From Tamarix chinensis (taxonomy: Eukaryota > Streptophyta > Magnoliopsida > Caryophyllales > Tamaricaceae), in assembly GCA_030549775.1 (NCBI GenBank), contig CM060177.1, positions 70,167,638 to 70,231,637 of the forward strand: 64,000 nt of DNA, given 5' to 3'. The position numbers were made by a program, and so were the translations under genes. The notes beneath the pieces were generated by a model. That model ran no database searches. It was not told where the DNA came from and saw only the letters and a program-made list of their open reading frames with translations. Position 1 is the stretch's first letter, and each line of letters opens with the position of its first letter. Shown here in pieces: positions 12,901 to 23,256 of this stretch.

Positions 12901-13219
12901 GAGTTTTGGGGAAAGACTCATAGTGAATATCAAGTCCGAAGAACAACCAATTCAGTCGAACTAGTCGACCAATATTCTAACTCAGTCAATTGATTCATCG
13001 GGTTTCAAAGCTTGAATTTATGGTACAAACTAGTTTATCGACACCTCCAACTAATAAAATGGTTTCCTGAAAAAACAATCATCTTCCAAAATCCAAACCA
13101 AGATAAAAAAACCATACTAATCTTAAAGAAACCTCTAAAATAAGATCAAATAAACTCATATCACCATTAAATGCATATATTAGTACACATTAAAGACACT
13201 AAAAATTAGGGTATTATAA
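9911..13219. mobile_element. LTR-derived insertion(s), family and borders unresolved
   Basis: This block separates two gag-like pieces. The right border reads ACTAAAAATTAGGGTATTATA, which on the minus strand is an LTR-like start (TATAATACCC). A T/C-rich tract (10260-11050) resembles the pyrimidine tracts of other LTRs here. Two patches with the CTAGT-type motif lie at about 11280-11640 and 12930-13040. No coding domain was recognised; small frames at 10287-10544, 10518-10715, 10770-10964 and 12119-12322 are low-complexity. It could be one LTR or a nest of two. Confidence 0.35.
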
Positions 13220-14060
13220 GAATAAATATGAAGATCTTCACTATGCTCACTCAATTATAAAATCCAAGGATGAATCTCTCAAGGATAAAGTATTTGAGCT
13301 AGAAACTAAGAAGAGAAAATTGAAGTCTACCTCAACCAATGCATATTTTTTAAAGGCTCAAGTTGCTATTTTAGAATATTTTCTTGAAATAAAAATGTAA
13401 ACAATTAGAGATAAAATAGATTTGTTGAAGGCTCATACTATCCATTTGGAAGACAACCTTCACAAAGAGAGAAGCATGACCTATCAACTATATTCTTTGA
13501 AGAAAAAAATGCTCATTAATGTTGGGAAGATTTGAATTTACACTAAATCTAATATGTCTTTTGTAAGAGACTTAGATCCTCACCAACAAGGTAACCAAAT
13601 ATGTTGGTAAGTATGTAAATATGGAAAAAATGTTGGAGGAGCTACAAACCGAGTCTGAACAACCACAAAAAGAAGTTGCTAATAAGGAAGTGGTAAATAA
13701 TATAGAGATGAAGTATCCTCAGTAACATTTTGTTAGGGGTAAGTAGGGGGTTGAGTCTTAGAAAAAATATATGGACAAGTGCATATAGAAGGCTAATGCC
13801 AGCTCTAAATTGAGGCATTCCCATGAAGCTATAGATAACTACCTAGTCAACTAAAAGTTTAAATATTATGATGGAATGCTTCAATCTTAGTGGTATGCTT
13901 ATGGTGCCTCAATAGTGTACACTCAGTTCAAGACCTTTGTTGAGTGTGACCAATCGTTAAAGTTTGACAGACAGTTGTTACTATAGCTAGGAATGGGATG
14001 ACATCTCCATTTATAAGGATGCTCAAGAGGCTAATGTTGATAGTGAAGAGGAAGATAACT
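13220..14060 (+). pseudogene. Coiled-coil remnant, possibly the rest of the SIRE-like gag
   Basis: A broken translation gives KSKDESLKDKVFELETKKRK, then a Lys/Glu/Leu-rich coiled-coil-like stretch with DNLHKERSMTYQLYSLKKKM, then weaker sequence ending in an acidic patch (DSEEEDNS) near 14045. SIRE/Maximus gags have a long coiled coil after the UBN2 region, so this may continue the gag interrupted at 9911. No zinc knuckle or protease was seen. It could equally be another element's structural protein; the call rests on context. Confidence 0.35.
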
Positions 14061-14072
14061 CTTAGGGTACCT

Positions 14073-14166
14073 TTATTATTATTATTATTATTATTATTAT
14101 TGTTATTGTTGTTGTTGTTGTTGTTGTTTTTGTTGTTGTTGTTGTTCTTGTTGTTGTTGTTGTTGT
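14073..14166. repeat. (ATT)n-(GTT)n compound microsatellite
   Basis: About ten ATT units pass into about twenty GTT/GTT-like units with single interruptions (TTT, CTT). Confidence 0.95.
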
Positions 14167-14670
14167 AGTAACATTTTTATACCTTTAATATATAAAATGA
14201 GTCTATAGCAATTTATTACCTTTCATCACATATAGATTTATCCATACATTTATTCTAAATCTTAAATACAATTGTAATAAGAAGAATGAAAAATCTAGAA
14301 TGCACACACTTTGAATTTTTAATATTCTTTGGTGGTAGCAAACCAAAATAGGGTTTGATCTAGACACCATTAGTTTATCTAATCAAATGGACCAACCTAA
14401 CCCCTCAACATTGGGCTTAGTTACCTCAACACTTTAGTTGAGAAATACGCCATGTGATCCTAGGCTTATCAACCAAAAAGCTGGCAGGTATGCCTTCATA
14501 GACTAAGTGGCATACATACATTGACCAAGGATGCACCATGGGAGTATGCCTTTAATTCTCATTAGACTCTTGTTTTTATTTTTTAAAATTTTTTTAAGGT
14601 ATATATATAGAGCCTCAAGTTTAGTGAGTGAAAGTAAATTGATCTTTTATCTCACCAATTGCTATTATAT
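14167..14670. other. No recognised gene; repeat-derived spacer
   Basis: AT-rich sequence without a supported coding frame. A patch at 14380-14540 (CAACCTAACCCCTCAACATT and following) is compositionally distinct but I do not recognise it. Confidence 0.4.
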
Positions 14671-14674
14671 TTAA

Positions 14675-14935
14675 TCTTTGGTGGCCTCATTGAGGGCTTA
14701 TGTATAAAGCCTTAATATTGGTGCATATCACTTGGTGTGCCAACCATAATTACTTGACAACCTCTTTGAGGGCTTACATATTTAATCATGATAACCTCTT
14801 TTTTTAAGGGCTTACTTATTGAGTTTTGCTGATGACCTCTTTATTTGACATCTTATGAATTGAACTTTGTTGACAATCTCTTTGTATTTAACTTTGTGGA
14901 TAACCTCTTTCTTTGCAGGCTTGTGTATTTGAGAT
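14675..14935. repeat. 35-41-bp minisatellite (GATAACCTCTTT-GGGCTTA type)
   Basis: Five or six imperfect units start with GA(C/T)AACCTCTTT and most contain a GGGCTTA core. Units begin near 14690, 14756, 14789, 14830, 14871 and 14898. The array lies just downstream (in minus-strand sense) of the Tat-like gag-protease remnant, as expected for the variable 3' untranslated regions of Tat-lineage elements. Confidence 0.65.
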
Positions 14936-15169
14936 CAATCTCTGTATTAATAAGTGGAATATTTACAACAAAAGACATTCTATGAAAGCCTTAGCATATA
15001 TTTAAGTAAAATAAAAACTTTTATTCATGTGGCTTCTTGAAATCATACCATCCTAAGGCTCCCCTTTCTTCTTTTACATAACATTATTGCTCCACTCTCC
15101 TATCACATTATACTTCTCTCCAGCCTCTCTTAACTAAGAATCTTATTAATAATCTAGCCATGAAAATGC

Positions 15170-15700
15170 TTACCTAGAGTTGATTAAGGTCCATTCATCC
15201 TAAAGTCATGTTATATGTGATAAATAAGCAATGACTACAAATTCCATCTTAATGCTTATTAGAGCCCCTAGCTGACTGGCCATTAAATTGATGTTCACCA
15301 TTATCTTTGATTATTATTATATTACAAGTGAATCCAATGAAAGAGAAGCCTTATCCAGTCATATTTATAATAATTCATATTCTTTATATGACCATTTAAA
15401 AATAACATCAACATAATTTCCTATATCTATAAGGATCCTTTTTATTACGAAATCTATGATTTGTATTTCAATGACCGATGGGTCATCCTAACACTCCATC
15501 AAACTTAGCCCTTCATCTTTTGCTAAGAAAATGACTTTCTATCTACCCACTCTTGCCTTCTTTTTTGTCTCATGGAAGCTAGCTCTTCTAACATATGCCT
15601 TTAGTGTTGCATTACTTGCTTCCATCAAGAAATATCTCCCCTCTATAGTATGAATACTCTTTTTTTTGGTTCTATACTTTGAGGGTGTGGAGGAAACTAT
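15170..15700 (-). pseudogene. Tat/Retand-like aspartic protease region, broken
   Basis: The minus strand reads HTIEGRYFLMEASNATLKAY, which resembles the Tat INTIxGG...SxxxxKAY linker ahead of the protease. Then comes DDPSVIEIQIIDFVIKRILI followed by DIGNYVDVIFK, which aligns with the family's HxDALVVTLxIADFxVRRVLIDTGSSADIL. The active-site DTG is DIG here, so the catalytic triplet is degraded. The later half (near 15180-15290) has a weaker LISIKMEFVVIAYLSH-type stretch. It follows the gag at 15700-17040 in the same orientation. Confidence 0.55.
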
Positions 15701-17040
15701 TAAGTAGTAGGTATTCCTCATTTATCCAAGGGCGTTTGTGTGTAATTCTTCAAATGACTCTAATGCTCCACCTATTCTACAAAATACCTTAATAACTAAT
15801 ACGACCATATAATATGCACATACTCTTCATGATAGTCATACCATTTGTGAGGATGTTTTTTCATGTTAGCTCATATGGGGAAGGACATCAAATTTTTTTC
15901 CTAATCAATTTCCGCATTTAATGTATATGAGATGTTGGCGACTAATGGTGTGTATTCGTTAAATTGGCCAATATGAACTAGTAAGGTAATTGGTTATACC
16001 ATTGGCCTTAGTACCTCGCGGTTTCTTTCTTGCTCATATATTTCTTTATCAAATCTTTACCTTGACATTGAATGTGTTTTCACTCTTCTTGTTATCGACC
16101 ACATCACCTTACTCATCTTTTTGGCATCTATCCTCTATTTATCAGACTTCTTTATTGAATTTATTAAAAAATAACTAAATTGATTCATCTAGACCTTAGG
16201 ATAACCCAATAAAGGAAGAATAATCTTATAGCTTCTCAATTTAAAATACCTGGGAATGCCTTGCATAATGTCTCTTCTCTTACCTTAACTAGTAGCATAG
16301 TGTTTTTAAATAGATTTAAATGGTTTTCTAGATCTATAAAGCCATCCAATGATTTAAAAGTTGATATTATTATTCTTTGTGATGGTTTTTTTAGATATGC
16401 ATTTTGTAAAAGGTGGTTACTAGCCATAACTACTAGTATTATCTTTCTTTCCTCTGATAGTCTCAAATACCTCTTGCACTCTTTGATCAATCATCTTAAA
16501 AATAAAGTTCTCTTCACCTCTTTTATTCTAGCAAATATCTTATCTCTAGATATTTTCCTAGTTTCTAGATCACTTCCTCATCCTTATCAGTCTAGCGGGT
16601 ATTATGCCTTCTGTTTGGACTTTGATGCCTTTCTATCCCTCTTCAACTCGAAGGGTAAAGAGAGGATTGTTTGTTATTTCTAGTCATTTTTCCTAGATCA
16701 TATTCCATAGACTCTACCTTTTCCTCTTGGAAGATGATCCTATGGAGTCTAGTTCATAGCTCCCTTTTTGAGCTTTGACCAAAGTTTCTTGAGGAGTAGG
16801 CTATTGAGGTGTAACATGATAATGTTGATCCACCAGATGGGGTAATTTCTCGAGGTTATATGTAAGAGGAGCTTAGATATCTGACATTGTTTCTTAAATA
16901 CATTTCTAGAGATCGACATTAGTATCTTGGAGCTAAGAGATAACAACTAGATTTTCTTCCCTATAAAGGTCAGTAATAATATAGTTAAGTCAATCAGAAG
17001 GTTGAATGGTAGACATAGATTTTTGTGAGAGATTCCTAGA
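15701..17040 (-). pseudogene. Tat/Retand-like gag, broken
   Basis: The clearest part is at 16236-16490: FKSLDGFIDLENHLNLFKN, then a segment ending ETLCKAFPGILN. This matches the Tat/Retand gag signature PxFxPYDGxxDPxxHLxxFK, then CxAFPxTLxG. Downstream (left), about 15820-15880, reads NPHKWYDYHEEYVHI-like residues, the counterpart of the KYCxFHxDHGHxTxEC zinc motif with its cysteines lost. Multiple stops and shifts occur. The plus-strand frame at 16261-16683 is the antisense shadow of this gag. Confidence 0.6.
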
Positions 17041-17469
17041 GATGATGCCTATTGTTGTTGGTGTTTTGTGAATTGAAGGGTTCTTAGGAAGTTAGAATAA
17101 TACTAACTTGTGAGAGAAGACTAAGGGGAAACCATAAAAGGGGCACGAGAGAGGGAGAAAGTTTTATTATGATTCTAGATCTTGCAAAATGGATACAAGA
17201 CCTCAAATATATAGATGTAGAAGGAGGGGGAAGAAGAAGGAAAAATACTATGAGGTCATTAACATAAACTTACCTTATCTTATGTAGAAGACTAACCTAT
17301 TATGAGAATTATATGGGCTACAAGTTAGGGATTGATATGAGATAAAGATGGGTGCACTTGAAATCTTTTTTGGCCAACTCTCATTCTTTGAGCTAACACT
17401 CTAAGGAAAAACAATATTATTTGAGAAAAAAAAAACCCATAAAGATATGGATGTGTATACCATAAGGCC
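17041..17469 (-). other. Probable leader of the Tat-like element, nothing coding seen
   Basis: Purine-rich stretches on the plus strand (17130-17240) precede the gag in minus-strand sense. No primer site or LTR end was identified, so the assignment is by position only. Confidence 0.3.
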
Positions 17470-18121
17470 TTATCATGATATATATGTTATCCATGATCTT
17501 ATGTGTTACTATTTCCTAAGAATTTTGCATGCCATGTTATCCGATGACCTCAATATGTAGCATGATCCTTTACCATGTTTCAGGTACTCTATTTTACTAG
17601 TACTTCATCATATTAATACTACATTTTTGTGGTCACTATGATCATTTGACTTCGATTCCTGTGAATAGAGGACGATTTGCAAGCTTATGATTCTAAGCTA
17701 GAGTATGTTGAGGAAGATGTCATGGGTTTGTATCTTGCCATTACTTAGGTTTTAACAGTTACAATTTCATTTATTTAAGATTTAAGCTAACTATTTTAAA
17801 TATATTTTTCCCACTTTGTTGAGATGCCCTTGTTTTTTTTTTGGTTATTTAAAATCTTGGCTTTTATTCATGAATTTGTATTTGTAACCTCTTCTATTTA
17901 TATTATCATTATTCTCATAATTATCATCATTACTATTATCTTGTTAGAGCATGCACTCTTTGTCTTTCATTTCATTTTGCCTTGAATAAGATATAGGTTA
18001 GGTGATGACCACACCTCCCTCATAGTTGATATGATAGTAGTATCCCCACTTTTGTTTTAGCATTGCTTTCATATTTTCTTCAAAACTAAATTCCTTGGTT
18101 TAAAATTTAGGAGTGTTACAC
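17470..18121 (+). mobile_element. LTR 3' fragment
   Basis: Ends TTTAAAATTTAGGAGTGTTACA (18121), the form of LTR end used throughout this window, preceded by GATAGTAGTATCCCCACTTT at about 18025, comparable to the GGCGGTAATATCCCCA landmark of other copies. A region near 17660 (GAATAGAGGACGATTTGC) corresponds to the 'gagtagaggatccacc' region of other LTR 3' halves. The left border is not defined. Confidence 0.5.
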
Positions 18122-20870
18122 TATTGCCTAGGGCTCATGAAATTAACCACTAGCCTTTTTTCATCAATTGACATTAAGAACATTTTACCATTTCTAAATT
18201 TCTTAATTTCTTTTGGCCTCAAATCAATTACTATGCCCAATATTTTTATCTATTCGGGTTCTTAAATTAATTCCTCACATTTCCCTACTTTTTCATATTT
18301 TTGGAAATTATTTAAATACTTTTCTCAGTTTTAGCCATTTATTGGCCTTCCTACCTTACCTAAACCTTTTTTACATTATTGTTGACTCTATTAGACATGA
18401 GGGTTTCAACAATCTTACTTCTTCACACTCCATGATTATATCCCTTATGTTATTTACTTATTCAACAAAAAATCTAATGATAATCACCTCTGTCACCATC
18501 CACCAATTCTCTTATACTCTCTTCTACTTGACCTATGACAATTACTCCTATCATGCATCTTGCTTACATGAACCCTCCCATATGATTTTTCTCCCCATCT
18601 CCTACCTTGGTTGACAACCATAAATAGGGAATTACCCTTAGTTGATGATTTTCACTCTTAACCAATTTCTAACACTTTATTATTCCTTTCTTCTCTCTCC
18701 ACTTTCTTATATATGGTTGTGCTTGTTCTTATTTGTTTCCTTGGTGTCAATACTCTCTCATATTTCTCTTTCATCCTCTTACTTCTAAAATCTTAATTTT
18801 AGCTCTTTGGTGCATTATATTAGTCAAAAGAAAGTTAATGTTATAGATTGTTGAAGGTTCTTGCAAGTTTGTCCCTAAGCTGGTTTTAAAATTCTAAGGA
18901 TTAATCTCATGGATTTTAATCTTTTATCTTCTCTTCTAACCCTTTTCATTCCCTTTTATTTAGTTCATTTTTTTTATTTTAGATCATAAAAGGGGAAAAG
19001 AAATCGTATAGAAGTATTTTGTGCTAAAAGACTAGAGTAGCTTTAGTAAGGAATGTATATCCCTAGATTAGGGCTTGATTATGTTTATGTGATGATTTGC
19101 ATGATTTTAATACTTTATGATAGAAATCATTCTTGGTTTTTATTTAAATCTATATTCTTGTGTATATTGAAAATTTTGTGATTTCATCAGTTTTGTGATT
19201 TATGCGAAATGTCTATTTTATGCATTATTAGGCTTTACCGTCAAATGATAAGCATGATTTTATATTATTATAATATTTCAAAGTCTTGAGATGAGGAAAT
19301 TAAATTATATCTATGTATGGTGATTGGTGTATGATGTTGAAATCTCAAAATAAGGGAGTTTTATACTATGTGGGGTTCTTGGCTGTGTGGCTTTACGGTG
19401 TTGTGGAGTATTTTAATATTTAGAAGTTATATTTGTAGGGTGATAATAATGTAATTGGGGTTGTGTGTGAAATTAGTAAGATTTGGAGACTTGTGGAAAG
19501 TTGTGAATTTTAAAAGAGCCATGATATAGAGATAGAATGGTCCTTTGGTATGTTTTTTTTAAGAAAATAAATATGCCATTGTGTTCCTTGAGGTTTTTAC
19601 AACAAAATTGATATATAACATACTAAGTTTTGTATGAGAGTGAATTAAGTTATGAAAATAATGAAATTTGAGATGTTTAGGTGAACACAGGGAATTTTGG
19701 TATTATATAGACCATACTATGATAATGATGATTTGTGAAGTATCTTAATAAATTACGAATATCCTAGGGCATGATTTTATGAGAAAGGTTTTAATTTAGG
19801 TAGAATTGGTATTTTATGTGTGAAAATTTGGATTCAAGTTATGATTTTTGGATATGATATTTTTAATAATATTTTAGGTTAGCGTGTTAAATTTGGTTAT
19901 TTGAAAAGACTTATGGATGAATTTGTGTTATACTTGTAAAATTAGGGTTTATAAGTATTTTATGGTCTTTTTATATTGTGAATGAATCCTTTATGTATTT
20001 AATAATTATGTTTATTTCTTGTCTTTAATGCTATAGTATGTTCAATGTGTTATTAGTTATACATTTTAAGTGTTGGATCTTATCGATTATTGGAAAAAGT
20101 TCATAATAATCAAAGATCATGATATGCATTTTATCTCATAATAAGACAATGATACTAAAAATGGAAGAACAATGACTCAAGTATCTTAGGTAATGCATTT
20201 GTTATATGTTTGTGTTGGGCAAGCCATTAATAAGACATTAATACTTAAAGTAAATGAACAATGAGTTAGAACCAAATAATTTAGAGTTATTAAAATTAAT
20301 TGTCTAGTAATGACAAAATCAGACGACCCTAGTCTACTCTATTTGATTGATTCATTAGCTTATAAGGGTAGATAAACTTAAGGATTAGAGGTTTACTAGT
20401 GGATGAAGCGTGTTTTTGATTGAATATGAGAATATAAATGAGGTTAACTACTTTTTTTTTCCATCTATAGGGGAATGGGGAGAGTAATGTTACTATCTGT
20501 TCCTAAACCTCAATAATTATGGATATTTAAAATGGATGTACCATAGGTAGTTCTCAATCTTGAGTAGTGTTCTTGTGGATTTTCTCTTAAGGTGATATTA
20601 TGTGTTGCATGGCTTACCCTTATAATATAAATTTGTTACCTTACACAATATGCATGTATTAACTATCCTTTTGATAGTTTCTACTCATTTTTCATGAGTA
20701 GACGACCCTATTGTTAATGTGTAGGCATTTGATGACCATCTCAGAGACTTTGCTAATTTTAATACTCTACCTATGGAAGAGTGACTATTCATTTGGTTGT
20801 GGATGTAGAGTATAGAATATTTGATAGTTAGAATTTTTGTCTAGATAACTTATGAATTCTTGGTTCCATG
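18122..20870 (+). mobile_element. Host LTR (left part) that received the family-A solo LTR
   Basis: The sequence up to 20870 has features of an LTR 3' half: near 20680-20710 TACTCATTTTTCATGAGTAGACGACC, then TGTGTAGGCATTTGATGACC. The LTR end expected after that appears at 30588-30835, beyond the inserted solo LTR. The start is uncertain; T/C-rich sequence at 18640-18790 resembles other LTR 5' thirds. The CCATG at 20866-20870 is the left copy of the solo LTR's target duplication. A small frame at 18213-18614 lacks any recognisable domain. Confidence 0.45.
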
Positions 20871-21738
20871 TGAAATATTCCATAACTCTAATTTTAAAAA
20901 TTATGGCCAAATAAGGATTTATTAGGAAAATTAATTAAATACATTATTTTATTAAATAAAGGAAATTAATTAAGGTAAATCAAGAGGAAAATAATAAATA
21001 ATTTAATTAGAAAAAATTAGGGTATTTTGCTAACTAAAATGAAAGTTAAGAAACATTTATTCAGAATAGCTTAAATTAATCTAAAAGGGAATTTAATTAT
21101 TATTTTTCTAAATATTATTAATGTAAATATTCAAAAATACCAAATGCATAAAATACCCCAACCCATCTATTTTCTCTTTCTTCCCTTTTTCCTTTTTCCT
21201 TTTTCTTCTTTCTTTTCCTTTTTCTTTCTTTCCTCTCCTTCTCCTTTTTTCTTTTTTTCCCATCCTCCCAAAGTTGGCCGACCCACCCAGCCCAAATCCC
21301 TTCGTTCCCTTTCTCCTTCGGAGCGGACCAGGCCCGCGTAACTATCCCCCCCTCACCCATCGCCCAACCGCTCGATCAACTTCTTCCTTTTTATTTTCTT
21401 TCCTCCTCGGATTGCTCGGTCTAGCCTTTCCCCTTCCTTCTTCTTCCTCAGCCCATACGACCTAATACGCCCGATCTATAGCCCCGATTCCACTAGAAAC
21501 CACCAGCCCCATGACTGGCCATCCTTTCCCTCTTTACCTCATCATTTTCTTTCCGATTTTGACCCAACCAAACCATCCTCCTCCCTCACGCATGCCTACC
21601 ATTGCCTTTTCTCCCCCCGACCAAACGTACCCTGCTATGGCAGAGACTTCACCACCTGCCACCGTCGGTCGATGGTCCTGCCTCACCTACCCCCTCCCGT
21701 TTGTCTTCCTCCTTCGTCGTTTTCTCCTAAATTTGGCC

Positions 21739-21746
21739 TATAAATA
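21739..21746 (+). promoter_or_regulatory. TATA box of family-A LTR
   Basis: GGCCTATAAATACCCCC lies 868 bp from the LTR start. Equivalent boxes lie 831 and 833 bp from the starts of the minus-strand copies (59405-59412 and 40902-40909). Conservation of motif and offset suggests this is the LTR promoter; transcription would start about 30 bp downstream. Confidence 0.7.
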
Positions 21747-22399
21747 CCCCCATAGGCAGCCATAATCGAGCTTTTATTTTCGTAGCCCAGAAATTCCCTC
21801 TTTGCACCACCACCCGATTAGATGACTGCCCCGTCCCTGCTGCCCAGCGCTACCGCCCAAGCTACCCACAGAACTTGCCCCTGCATCACCACCTAACCAA
21901 CCACACCTCCCTCCTCCCTCTATTTGCCCTACATGAGCCACCCCGACCATGTAAAGTTACCCTCCCGATTAGCCCCTCATCAACCCCCACCCTTGCACCA
22001 TCGTCCGCCACCAATTCCACCGCAACTAACACCATCTATACCCTCCAAAACAACTAGGGGAGCTTCCTTTACATCCTTATACCTCCCTCTCTCCTTGCCT
22101 CCCTCTCCTTTTCCCTAATCCACCCTCCATCACCTTTGACCACCACACCTGCCACTGTGCACCGCCACCTTTGGTTGCACCACCACCTTCATTTTAGCCC
22201 TCTCCACTTGAGGCACCCTCCACCACCTCAATTACCCCCTCATTTCCTCTCCTATAGCTTAAACCACGATCTCTCCACCTCTCTTCTCCCTCCACCTCCA
22301 TCGTGTGCGCCTCCGGTGCCACCACCATCCTTAGGTGGTACTCTAACCTTCCTAACCCCTAAACCCATTTTATACAAGTATTAGTTATTTTTAATATTA

Positions 22400-22825
22400 T
22401 TAATGGTACCTTCCTTAATAATAATATTATTATTACTACTACTACTACTATTATTATTACTATTATGCTATCAGTATTATTATTTAACCTAACTTCAGAA
22501 ATATTTCTAACTAATGTTATTATTAGTAAAGGTCTAAAAATTTTGTATTAATATTACTATTATTATTATTATTATTATTATTTTTCTTGCTAATACTATT
22601 AATACTAACATTGTCTCATTATCACTTTTATTATTAGTGTAAATATTTGAACCCTTATATTACTATTACCATTTCAATTATTATTATTATAAGTATTATT
22701 CTTAACATTATTATTATTATTATTAATATTATTATTAGTATTAGTATACTTGACAATATTATCACCAAGGCTACTACTATTATGATTATTAGGACCTTTA
22801 CTAGTATTATTCTTAAGATTGGAAC

Positions 22826-22886
<61 letters not shown>

Positions 22887-23095
22887 TTGTCATTATTGTT
22901 AACATTTCATATATTACCTAACCTTACTATCACTACTGACATTGTTATTATTAGTATCATTATGATCACTACTTTTATGTTACTAATATCACTATTATTA
23001 TTATTACTAGGGTTTGGGTTTATATTAGTACTATCACTACAATTACTATTATTATTATTATCATTAGCAATATAGAAGCTATTACTTTAATAATA
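22400..23095. repeat. ATT/TTA-rich microsatellite domain of family-A LTR
   Basis: Many short (ATT)n/(ACT)n runs, the longest about 19 ATT units at 22826-22882. The polyisoleucine frame at 22647-23075 is simply this repeat read in frame. The domain occupies the same LTR position as the AAT-rich zones at 39640-40500, 49150-50040 and 58140-58735 on the other strand. Confidence 0.9.
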
Positions 23096-23209
23096 TGAAT
23101 ATTGCTATAATTACTTTAACATAAACCATTGTAGCTACTAAGACCTATTTTGATTAATAGTAGCATGATTAGCCACTTTATAGAATAATAACCCTACTTT
23201 TATCTATAA

Positions 23210-23225
23210 AATAGCTATAACTATT
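23210..23225. repeat. LINE target-site duplication, left copy
   Basis: AATAGCTATAACTATT, identical to 28133-28148. The LINE's oligo(A) end (read as T's on this strand, to 23232) follows directly. Confidence 0.95.
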
Positions 23226-23256
23226 TTTTTTTGAAAACAAGAATTTTATATCAAAA

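Noticed and set aside
13642..13824. Small minus-strand hydrophobic frame, and similar 60-90-residue frames elsewhere
   Set aside because: No domain, no conservation between related repeat copies, antisense to gag-like sequence; chance frames.
16261..16683. 140-residue plus-strand frame
   Set aside because: It is antisense to the Tat-like gag signature on the minus strand.
21144..22384. Overlapping Pro/His/Leu-rich open frames in the GC/pyrimidine-rich zone
   Set aside because: They lie inside a solo LTR, overlap in several frames, have no domain, and similar frames occur in every family-A LTR GC-rich zone; they reflect composition.
22647..23075. 142-residue Ile/Leu-rich frame that looks like membrane segments
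   Set aside because: It is the (ATT)n microsatellite translated; not a protein.
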